A stretch of DNA of 64,000 bases from Streptomyces coacervatus (lineage in GTDB: Bacteria; Actinomycetota; Actinomycetes; Streptomycetales; Streptomycetaceae), in contig NZ_JARHTP010000011.1 of NCBI RefSeq assembly GCF_029223485.1, positions 124,001 through 188,000 of the forward strand. The letters run 5' to 3'. The notes under the pieces are model-generated. The model worked only from the letters and a program-made list of their open reading frames with translations, searched no databases and was not told the origin of the DNA. A program made the translations under genes and the position numbers. This document shows positions 43,572 through 51,483 of this stretch, one piece after another (within the stretch, counting starts at the first letter, position 1; every line of letters begins with the position of its first letter).

Positions 43572-44707
43572 GCGCTCACCTCCCGGCAGGCCCGGTAGAA
43601 GTCCTTCCAGCCGTCGCGCTCGCGGACGACCGCCTCCAGGTACTCCTGCCAGATGACGCGGTCGGCCGCCGGGTCGCGGACGACGGCGCCGAGGATGCCC
43701 GCGGCGACGTCGCCGGCCCGCAGTACGCCGTCGCCGAAGTGGGCGGCCAGCGCGAGCCCGCTGGTGACGACGGAAATCGCCTCCGCCGTCGACAATGTCC
43801 CGCTCGGCGACTTGAGCTTCGTACGGCCGTCGGACGTGACCCCGTCGCGCAGCTCTCGGAAGACGGTCACGACGCGGCGGATCTCGTCGGCGCCGTCGGG
43901 CACGGCCGGCAGGTCCAGCGAACGGCCGATCTGGTCGACCCGGCGCGAGACGATGTCGACCTCCGCCTCGACGCTCTCCGGCAGCGGCAGCACCACCGTG
44001 TTGAAGCGGCGGCGCAGGGCGCTGGACAGGTCGTTGACCCCGCGGTCCCGGTCATTGGCCGTGGCGATCAGGTTGAAGCCGCGGACCGCCTGCACCTCCT
44101 GCCCCAACTCCGGTATCGGCAGCGTCTTCTCGGAAAGGATGGTGATGAGCGTGTCCTGGACGTCGGCGGGGATACGGGTCAGCTCCTCCACCCGCGCCGT
44201 CATCCCCTCCGCCATCGCCCGCATGACCGGGCTGGGCACCAGGGCGTCCCGGCTCGGGCCGTTCGCCAGCAGCTGCGCGTAGTTCCAGCCGTAGCGGATC
44301 GCCTCCTCCGGTGTGCCCGCCGTGCCCTGCACGAGCAGCGTCGAGTCTCCGCTGACCGCCGCGGCCAAGTGCTCGGACACCCAGGTCTTCGCGGTGCCGG
44401 GCACGCCGAGCAGGAGCAGGGCGCGGTCGGTGGCGAGCGTGGTGACGGCGACCTCGACGATGCGGCGCGGGCCCACGTACTTCGGCGAGATCACCGTGCC
44501 GTCCGGCAGGGTGCCGCCGAGCAGATACGTCGCCACCGCCCACGGCGACAGCTTCCAGCGGGCCGGGCGCGGGCGGTCGTCCTGCTCGGCCAGCGCGGCG
44601 AGTTCACCGGCGAAGGCATCCTCGGCATGCGGCCGCAATGCCTCGGCCGGCTCCTTCGCGAGTACTTCGGCCACTTCGACGGTCGTCGGTTCCACGGACA
44701 CAGACAT
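43568..44707 (-). CDS. MoxR-family AAA+ ATPase
   Basis: A 379-residue AAA+ protein of the MoxR class, which remodel or activate partner proteins, often with a VWA partner. Walker A is LGVPGTAKT and sensor 1 is LIATAND; the Arg finger region is SSALRRRFN. The Walker B motif, usually hhhDE, appears as ARVEELTRIP, so Glu replaces the first Asp. C-terminal lid helices follow. ATG 44707 has GGAGGGGGA upstream; the frame is open to 44773. First gene of the minus-strand unit and divergent from the SWIM gene, sharing a promoter region with mirror-image repeats. Confidence 0.93.
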   Translation of the reverse strand: MSVSVEPTTVEVAEVLAKEPAEALRPHAEDAFAGELAALAEQDDRPRPARWKLSPWAVATYLLGGTLPDGTVISPKYVGPRRIVEVAVTTLATDRALLLLGVPGTAKTWVSEHLAAAVSGDSTLLVQGTAGTPEEAIRYGWNYAQLLANGPSRDALVPSPVMRAMAEGMTARVEELTRIPADVQDTLITILSEKTLPIPELGQEVQAVRGFNLIATANDRDRGVNDLSSALRRRFNTVVLPLPESVEAEVDIVSRRVDQIGRSLDLPAVPDGADEIRRVVTVFRELRDGVTSDGRTKLKSPSGTLSTAEAISVVTSGLALAAHFGDGVLRAGDVAAGILGAVVRDPAADRVIWQEYLEAVVRERDGWKDFYRACREVSA

Positions 44708-44763
44708 GGCTGAGTCCCCCTCCAGCTCGGCCGGTTCGGATCTGACACCAACCGTGCACCACG

Positions 44764-44843
44764 CCACTGACAATCCGTTCCGACCTGCGAAAACGTGCTC
44801 GCGAGACCGTTTGCGAGATCGCTCGCGGACCGATTGTCAGTGG
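44764..44843. promoter_or_regulatory. Divergent promoter region with mirror-image 12-mers
   Basis: CCACTGACAATC (44764-44775) and its exact reverse complement GATTGTCAGTGG (44832-44843) are 56 bases apart and lie 56 and 20 bases from the MoxR and SWIM starts. Between them are further near-repeats (CTCGCGAGACCGTTTGCGAG). The symmetry suggests one regulator, or the same core promoter element, acting on both operons. The 156-base intergenic region holds nothing else obvious. Confidence 0.65.
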
Positions 44844-44863
44844 TGGGATCTACCGTCGGAGAC

Positions 44864-46219
44864 ATGACTCAGCAGGGGGTGCGCTGGAGCGCGGATCAGG
44901 TGCTGGCACTGGCGCCTGACGCCGCGTCACGCAAAGCGGGAAGCAAACTCGGCGCGGCCGGACCGTGGTCCGAGGCGGGGAGTTCCGACGAGGGGACGGT
45001 GTGGGGGCTGTGCAAGGGCAGTGGCAGCAAGCCGTATCAGACGGTCGTGGACATCGCGGACGCGGCGGGCCCCGCGTACAAGTGCAGTTGCCCGAGCCGC
45101 AAGTTCCCGTGCAAGCACGCGCTCGGGCTGCTGCTGCTCTGGGCGGGCGAGGATGGCGCGGTCCCGTCGGGGCAGGTGCCGGACTGGGCCGAGCAGTGGA
45201 TAGAGGGGAGAAGGCAGCGCGCCGAGCAGAAGCGGACGGCGGGGGCATCCCCTTCCTCGTCCGGGTCCGGTGATCCGGAGGCCGCGCATCGCCGGGCTGA
45301 GCGCCGGGCCGAGCGGATCACCGCGGGCGCGACCGAGTTGGAGCAGCGCCTGGCCGACCTGCTGCGCGGCGGTCTGGCGAGCGCGGAGCAGGCGGGATAC
45401 GGGCTGTGGGAGGAGACGGCGGCCCGCATGGTCGACGCCCAGGCACCCGGACTGGCAGCGCGGGTGCGGGAGTTGGGGGCGGTCCCGTCGTCCGGGCCCG
45501 GCTGGCCGGTGCGCCTGCTGGAGGAGTGCGCGTTGCTCCATCTCCTCGACCAGGGCTGGCTGCACCGCGAGCAGCTGCCGGACGGCCTCGCGGCGACGGT
45601 CCGTTCACGGATCGGCCTGTCCGGCACGGCGGACGGCCCGCCGCTGCGGGACCGCTGGCTGGTCCTCGCCCAGTACGACACGGCGGACGCACGCCTGACG
45701 ACCCGCCGGATCTGGCTGCACGGCACCGACTCGGACCGCACCGCACTGCTCCTCTCCTACGGCGCCGCGGGCCGCGCCCCGGAGCTGGCGCTGCCCGTCG
45801 GGCTGGCCTTGGATGCCGAGGTGTCCGCCTATCCGGGCGCCGGGCAGCTGCGGGCGGCCCTGGGCGAGCAGTTCGCCCCGCCGGCACCGGCGGTGACACG
45901 GCCACCGGGAGTGACGACGTCCCAGGCAGCCACCCGCTACGGCGATGCGTTGCGGGAGGACCCATGGCTGGACTCCGTGCCGGTCACGCTGGACCGGGTC
46001 GTACCGGTCCCGGACGGCGACTCCTGGCAATTGGCGGACGCCGACGAGGACGCGGCGCTGCCGCTGACCACCGCCGCCCGCACCCGCCCCGGCCTCTGGC
46101 GCCTGGTCGCCCTCTCGGGCGGCGCCCCCGTCAAGGTCTTCGGCGAGTGCGGCCACCGGGGCTTCACGCCGCTGACGGCCTGGCCGGAGGGGGCGGGCGA
46201 GGCGGTACAGCTGTGCTGA
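44864..46219 (+). CDS. SWIM zinc-finger protein
   Basis: A 451-residue protein. The SWIM motif CxC...CxH is at about residues 72-84 (CSCPSRKFPCKHALGL), a zinc-binding module for nucleic acid or protein contacts. The remainder is helical with charged stretches (RRAERRAERI) and a C-terminal strand-rich part. SWIM proteins of this type are found with MoxR, VWA, DUF5682 and DUF5691 proteins. A short GGAG lies very close to the ATG. First gene of the divergent plus-strand unit. Confidence 0.92.
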   Translation: MTQQGVRWSADQVLALAPDAASRKAGSKLGAAGPWSEAGSSDEGTVWGLCKGSGSKPYQTVVDIADAAGPAYKCSCPSRKFPCKHALGLLLLWAGEDGAVPSGQVPDWAEQWIEGRRQRAEQKRTAGASPSSSGSGDPEAAHRRAERRAERITAGATELEQRLADLLRGGLASAEQAGYGLWEETAARMVDAQAPGLAARVRELGAVPSSGPGWPVRLLEECALLHLLDQGWLHREQLPDGLAATVRSRIGLSGTADGPPLRDRWLVLAQYDTADARLTTRRIWLHGTDSDRTALLLSYGAAGRAPELALPVGLALDAEVSAYPGAGQLRAALGEQFAPPAPAVTRPPGVTTSQAATRYGDALREDPWLDSVPVTLDRVVPVPDGDSWQLADADEDAALPLTTAARTRPGLWRLVALSGGAPVKVFGECGHRGFTPLTAWPEGAGEAVQLC

Positions 46220-46292
46220 GCCGACGGTTCGGGGACTGCCGTACGACGCCGCCGGGACGGACCCTTGATGGCCCTCCATGGAAAGGAACCAC

Positions 46293-47912
46293 ATGAACAG
46301 CACGTCCACACCCATGGATTCGCCCACCCCGGGCGCCTGGGAGGAGCTCGTCACGGCGGCGCTGCTCGGGACCGAGCGGCGCACCCCTCCGGGCGGAGCG
46401 GCGGGGCGGGAGGCACCGGTGGCGCTGCTGGACGCTGCCGCCTCGGAGACCGTACGACGACGGGCCGGGCTGCAGCCCGCGCGGGCGGCCGGGCGGCCCG
46501 ATCCCGCGGCCGCGGACCCGCGCCCCGCGCTGCCCGCCGCCGCGGCCCGCAGGCTCGCGCTGCTGCTGGCCGACCGCCCCGGCACGGGCGGCGGCGGCCG
46601 TAGGGGCACGGCGCCGGACCTCATGGAGCTGCTGCCCCAGTGGCTCGCGGCGGCGAACGCCCGCGGCTTCGCGGCGCCCCCTCAGACCCTGCCCGCGCTG
46701 CTGGACGCGGCGCGGGGGCGTACGGATCTGCGGCCCGCGGCGCTGGCGTTCGCAGGGCCGCGGGCCGTGTGGCTCGCCCGGCTGAACCCGGACTGGCGCT
46801 TCGCCCTGCGCGCGATGCCGGGCGGGGGCGCCGCCCTGCCGCATCACGAGGACACGGAGAAGACGCGGCGCCTGTGGGAGGAGGGCCTGTTCGCCGAGCG
46901 GGTGGCGCTCCTGTCCGCCATACGCGCCCGGGAGCCCGCCACCGCCCGCGAGCTGCTGACAACGACCTGGTCGACGGAGCGGGCCGAGGACCGCCTGATG
47001 TTCCTCGACTCGCTGCGCACGGGACTGGGCCCGCAGGACGAGCCCTTCCTCGAACGGGCGCTGGCCGACCGCAGCCGCAACGTACGAGCGACGGCGGCCG
47101 AGCTGCTCTCCGCGCTGCCGGGTTCGGCGCTGGCCGCACGGATGGCGGTGAGGGCCGCGGCCTGTGTGGCCGTCGACCCCCTGCGGCGCTCACCGACGAT
47201 CACCGTCGAGGCCCCGCACGAGTGCGACGCGAGCATGGAACGCGACGGTGTTGTGCCCAAGGCCCCGGCAGGACGGGGTGAACGGTCGTGGTGGTTCGGC
47301 CAGTTGGTGGAGGCGACACCGCTCGGGACATGGTCCGCGCGGCTTGGTGGACGTACGCCGCGGCAGATCGTGGCACTGCCGGTGACGGACGACTGGCAGA
47401 GCGAACTGCACGCGGCATGGTGCCGGGCTGCCGTGCGGCAGCGGGACCCCGAGTGGGCGCGGGCGCTCCTCGGGACCCCGTCCGCCCCGGAGGCCGGCGG
47501 GCCGGGAGCGGTATCGCTGGCTGAGCGCGCCAAGCTGCTCGGCACGCTGGGCTCCGCCGAACGGGCCGACTGGGTGGCCGGGTTCATCGCGGCACATGGT
47601 CTGTCCGAGGCGTTTCAGCTGCTCGGGGTGTGCGCGGTCCCCTGGGCTGCGCCGCTCGGGCGGGCGGTGGTCGACGCGCTCAACATCGCGCGGGACGCGG
47701 GGAGTTACCCATGGAGCTTCAGCGGAGTGATGGGCCTGGCCGAGCGCTGCCTCGACCCCTCCGAGGCAAGCCGCCTCGACGGCCTGCTGGCAATACCGGA
47801 CGAACCGGAGGACGCGTCGCCCGGCGCCGGGGGCTACTGGGCGGAGGCGTTCCAGCGCCTGATGACGACATTGCGGCTGCGGGCGGCGATGACGGAGGAG
47901 CTGGGGGCGTAG
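46293..47912 (+). CDS. DUF5691 family protein
   Basis: A 539-residue protein beginning MNSTSTPMDS and then WEELVTAALLGTERRTPP, the opening typical of DUF5691. Most of it is helical, with HEAT-like stretches around residues 185-290 (FLERALADRSRNVRATAAELL, ALPGSALAARM). It may be a scaffold for the SWIM and MoxR partners (inference). ATG 46293 has AAGGAA upstream; ATG 46278 is less likely. It follows the SWIM gene by 73 bases and ends in a convergent gap filled by a dispersed repeat. Confidence 0.9.
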   Translation: MNSTSTPMDSPTPGAWEELVTAALLGTERRTPPGGAAGREAPVALLDAAASETVRRRAGLQPARAAGRPDPAAADPRPALPAAAARRLALLLADRPGTGGGGRRGTAPDLMELLPQWLAAANARGFAAPPQTLPALLDAARGRTDLRPAALAFAGPRAVWLARLNPDWRFALRAMPGGGAALPHHEDTEKTRRLWEEGLFAERVALLSAIRAREPATARELLTTTWSTERAEDRLMFLDSLRTGLGPQDEPFLERALADRSRNVRATAAELLSALPGSALAARMAVRAAACVAVDPLRRSPTITVEAPHECDASMERDGVVPKAPAGRGERSWWFGQLVEATPLGTWSARLGGRTPRQIVALPVTDDWQSELHAAWCRAAVRQRDPEWARALLGTPSAPEAGGPGAVSLAERAKLLGTLGSAERADWVAGFIAAHGLSEAFQLLGVCAVPWAAPLGRAVVDALNIARDAGSYPWSFSGVMGLAERCLDPSEASRLDGLLAIPDEPEDASPGAGGYWAEAFQRLMTTLRLRAAMTEELGA

Positions 47913-47943
47913 GGCGGTACGTCTTCACCACCGGTCGGCTGCA

Positions 47944-48015
47944 TCCAGCCCGTCCGGCGTTTGAGGACGAGGCCCTTCAGGCCGACCGGGGGTCTGGGGG
48001 CAGAGCCCCCGGGGA
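47944..48015 (+). repeat. Dispersed Streptomyces intergenic repeat, family 2, copy 1
   Basis: The element starts AGCCCGTCCGGCGTTTGAGG and runs through GGCCCTTCAGGCC and GGGGGTCTGGGGGC to CCCCCGGGG. It matches the reverse complement of 51400-51468. It contains small hairpins (GGCC-CTTCA-GGCC; GGGGGC-agA-GCCCCC) and sits between convergent stops at 47912 and 48050. Confidence 0.88.
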
Positions 48016-48049
48016 CAGCAAGCCCCACTCACCCACAGCCCACCACGGC

Positions 48050-48466
<417 letters not shown>

Positions 48467-48819
48467 CACTGCCTCCATGAAGCGACTGCATCCATCCCTA
48501 CCGACAAGTACTGCAGTACCCGAAGCGGCCGGGGAAGTGAACGAACGTTATCGCCAGCATCCCGCAACCGGCAGTTTCGCGGTGAAGACCGAGGGGGAAA
48601 TCACACGATGGGACACGTTCACCGCGCACTGTTCCGGCGGGAACACGCGCAACGGGAGCCGCAAAGAGGTAGCCGCACCACCGCGCCGCAGGCCGCGCGC
48701 CGTGGCGATGCGGCGTGTCGACGATGGCATGAAGGGCCGTCGACCGCCTTCCTCGCGGCTTCCCACGAGGGCACACGGGGGACAGAGGCGTCCTCCTGCG
48801 TGCCGACTGGAGGTCGGCC
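48467..48819. other. 353-base intergenic region with a palindrome
   Basis: The perfect 12-base palindrome GTACTGCAGTAC lies at 48508-48519, 42 bases upstream of the B12 protein start, and may be an operator. Nothing else in this stretch is convincing: ORFs crossing it lack ribosome sites and family features. It must also contain the promoter for the lipase gene. Confidence 0.4.
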
Positions 48820-49686
48820 ATGAAGGTCACCAGGGCAGCGCTGCCCTTTCTGCCGCTCTGCCAGCGGCTGCTCCCGAGCAGACTGGCGGGACTCTCCCTG
48901 GCCCTGCTGAAGGCGACCGCCCTGGAACTCGCGATCCTCGCGGGTCACCTCCTCCTCTATCCCTCCGGCATCGCACAGGAACGCCGAGGACCATCAGCCC
49001 CCCTGCCGTCGCCGGACGGCGCCGCACAGCTGCCGACCGAGACCAAACCCCCGGTCGTCCTCCTGCACGGCTTCATAGACAACCGCTCGGTCTTCGTGCT
49101 GCTGCGCCGCAGCCTCGCCCAGCACGGCAGGCCCCAGGTCGAGTCGCTCAACTACTCGCCGCTGACCTGCGACATCCGCACCGCGGCCGAGCTGCTCGGC
49201 CGGCACATAGAGGAGATCTGCGAGCGCACGGGCAGCGCGCAGGTCGACATCGTCGGGCACAGCCTCGGCGGACTGATAGCGCGGTACTACGTGCAGCGGC
49301 TCGGCGGTGACCTCCGCGTCCGCACACTGGTGACGCTCGGCACCCCGCACTCGGGAACCCGTGTGGTGCCGCTGGCCAACGCGCACCCGATCGTGCGCCA
49401 GATGCGCCCCGGCTCGGAGCTGCTGGAGGAGCTGACCCGGCCCGCTCCCGGCTGCCGTACGCACTTCGTGAGTTTCTGGAGCGACCTCGACCACTTGATG
49501 GATCCGCTGGAGACCGCCTGCATCGACCACCCCGACCTGATGGTGCAGAACGTACGGGTGAGCGGGATCGGACACCTCGCCCTGCCCGTGCACCCGGCCG
49601 TCGCAACCGGGATACGCCAGGCCCTCGACGCCGAGCCGACAGGAGCCGAAGCCGCCGCCCACGCCGGCGGCCTGACAGTGGCCTGA
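48820..49686 (+). CDS. Alpha/beta hydrolase, triacylglycerol lipase-like
   Basis: A 288-residue hydrolase. A hydrophobic N-terminal segment (GLSLALLKATALELAILAG) may anchor or export it. The oxyanion-hole region is VVLLHGFIDN, the nucleophile elbow GHSLGG (Ser at about 150), and the His is probably in ISGIGHLALP near residue 250; a DHLMDP segment lies between. Esterase or lipase activity is likely, but the substrate is unknown. GGAGGTCGG precedes the ATG. Confidence 0.9.
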   Translation: MKVTRAALPFLPLCQRLLPSRLAGLSLALLKATALELAILAGHLLLYPSGIAQERRGPSAPLPSPDGAAQLPTETKPPVVLLHGFIDNRSVFVLLRRSLAQHGRPQVESLNYSPLTCDIRTAAELLGRHIEEICERTGSAQVDIVGHSLGGLIARYYVQRLGGDLRVRTLVTLGTPHSGTRVVPLANAHPIVRQMRPGSELLEELTRPAPGCRTHFVSFWSDLDHLMDPLETACIDHPDLMVQNVRVSGIGHLALPVHPAVATGIRQALDAEPTGAEAAAHAGGLTVA

Positions 49687-49940
49687 CCGCATCCCGTACA
49701 GGCAGCTCACAGTCCTCGGACGGCGCTCGGACAGCACCCGGACGGCCTTCCGACAGCCATTCGGCCTCGAACATCGCTCGAACACAGGGCCAAAGCCGTG
49801 CCCGCCCTCCCCCGAAACACGGCCGATTGCCCGTTTCCTGCGCGCACGAAACCTGTTGAAGATTGTCGAGCCCGCATACCGCCGGGTACAGTCACCGCAC
49901 TGCTCTGGCAGCCCCTGTTGTCGAGGCGAAAGAGAAGTTG

Positions 49941-51395
49941 GTGAACGACCGTCACCCGTCGGGGACCATGACCACCCCGGCTCCGGCTTCCGACGCCGCC
50001 TCGGCGCACTATGCGTCGTACGGCATGCAGGAAGCCCAGTACGGCGACTTCACCACGTACGGCGGCTACGACTCCAACGGTTTCGCGACCGGCGGCCACA
50101 CCACCGGGACCTTCGCCGCGGACCCCTTGTTCGGCAGCCTCCCGGGCGAGAGCACCGGTTCGTACGACTCCGGTCAGTGGGCCACGGGCGGTCACCAGAC
50201 CCTGAACTACGACGTGTACGCGGCCCAGCACCATGCCGCCTATGACACCGGCGCGTACGACACGACCGTCTGGACCGCCGGCTACCAGCCGCTCTCCGCC
50301 ATCCCGCCGCAGGCCACCGGGCACGACGTCTCCGGTCAGTGGGATGCGAACGCCTGGCTGCAGCCCGATCATTCAGGCGCTCCCGCCGACCGGACCCAGC
50401 AGTGGGAATGGGGCACCCAGGCCTTCGACACCGGGGCGTACGACGCCACGCAGTGGAACTCCGAGAGCCCGGAGGGCGGCGACAGCGCCGCGCCCGCCGA
50501 CGACTACGAGCAGCATTCCGATCAGGGCTCGTACGACGAACCCGTCCCGGACGGCGGCCAGTTGAACGCCGCCAACGAGCTGTCCTCGGTGGCGCCGCTC
50601 CTCGACGACCAGGAAGAGGTCACCCCGGCTCCGGCGTCGCGCGCGGCCTCCCGCGGCGGGGCCCGTTCCCGCCGCCGCGCCCCCGCCAAGCGCTCCGCGC
50701 TGCTGACCATCGCCGTGCCCTCGGCGTGTGTGATGGGTGTGGCCGGTATCGCCGCCGCCTCCGTGGGCACCTTCAGCGGCGACAAGGACACCTCGACGAC
50801 CGCCTCGGACGCACATGCGGTGAAACCATCCGCCGCCAACAACAAGCTGGACACCCAGATCCAGAGCCTCTCCGCCGGCGCCGACGACTTCGCCGACCGG
50901 GCCAGCCGTACACAGGAGCGCATCGACCTCAAGAGCCAGCAGGAGGCCGAGAAGAAGAAGGCGGCGGCGGAGGCGGCCCGCAAGGAGCGGCTGCGTCCGA
51001 AGTACGTCCTTCCGGTCACCCAGAAGGGGCTCAGCGCCTACTTCGGCCAGGCCGGCATCAACTGGATGTCCGTGCACACCGGCATCGACTTCCCGGTCTC
51101 GTACGGCACGACGGTGATGTCCGCGACCGACGGCACCGTCCGCACGGAGTGGAACAGCGCGTACGGGAACATGATGATAGTGACCGCGAAGGACGGTACG
51201 GAGACCTGGTACTGCCACCTCTCCAGCTACCGCGTGGCCTCCGGCGCGACGGTGAAGGCCGGCGACCCGATCGCGTACTCCGGGAACTCGGGCAACTCGA
51301 CCGGCCCGCACCTGCACTTCGAGGTACGGCCGGGCGGCGGCTCGGCGATCGACCCGCTGCCGTGGCTGCGGAGCCACGGGCTGGACCCGACGTAG
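49941..51395 (+). CDS. M23-family cell-wall peptidase (LytM-like)
   Basis: A 484-residue protein. Residues 1-230 are Tyr/Gly/Asp/Thr-rich low complexity, probably cytoplasmic; a membrane helix lies at about 255-275 (LTIAVPSACVMGVAGIAAAS). A coiled coil follows (residues 300-350, AEKKKAAAEAARKE), then the M23 domain with the zinc ligands HTGIDF and GPHLHFEV. It would cleave peptidoglycan cross-bridges outside the membrane. GTG 49941 gives the family N-terminus NDRHPSG; TTG 49938 is adjacent. The 254 bases upstream contain no riboswitch I can recognise. Confidence 0.92.
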   Translation: MNDRHPSGTMTTPAPASDAASAHYASYGMQEAQYGDFTTYGGYDSNGFATGGHTTGTFAADPLFGSLPGESTGSYDSGQWATGGHQTLNYDVYAAQHHAAYDTGAYDTTVWTAGYQPLSAIPPQATGHDVSGQWDANAWLQPDHSGAPADRTQQWEWGTQAFDTGAYDATQWNSESPEGGDSAAPADDYEQHSDQGSYDEPVPDGGQLNAANELSSVAPLLDDQEEVTPAPASRAASRGGARSRRRAPAKRSALLTIAVPSACVMGVAGIAAASVGTFSGDKDTSTTASDAHAVKPSAANNKLDTQIQSLSAGADDFADRASRTQERIDLKSQQEAEKKKAAAEAARKERLRPKYVLPVTQKGLSAYFGQAGINWMSVHTGIDFPVSYGTTVMSATDGTVRTEWNSAYGNMMIVTAKDGTETWYCHLSSYRVASGATVKAGDPIAYSGNSGNSTGPHLHFEVRPGGGSAIDPLPWLRSHGLDPT

Positions 51396-51399
51396 GAGC

Positions 51400-51468
51400 C
51401 CTGGGGGCTGCGCCCCCAGACCCCCGCTTCGGCCTGAACGGCCTCGTCCTCAAACGCCGGACGGGCTG
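51400..51468 (-). repeat. Dispersed intergenic repeat, family 2, copy 2
   Basis: Read on the minus strand it starts CAGCCCGTCCGGCGTTTGAG, as the copy at 47944, with the same order of GGCC and GGGGGC hairpins (CTGGGGGC-TG-CGCCCCCAG). It again fills a convergent gap, between the M23 stop (51395) and the pcrA stop (51484). Confidence 0.88.
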
Positions 51469-51483
51469 TTACATCACCGCCAG

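Noticed and set aside
40089-44713. Two overlapping plus-strand ORFs of about 1000 residues opposite the DUF5682 and MoxR genes
   Set aside because: Ser/Pro/Arg-rich and without motifs, while the minus strand gives recognised families with coupled starts.
49687-49940. Possible ydaO riboswitch before the M23 peptidase
   Set aside because: I looked for the GGGGTGAATC and CGACAGCTAAC blocks seen at 54394-54482; they are absent here.
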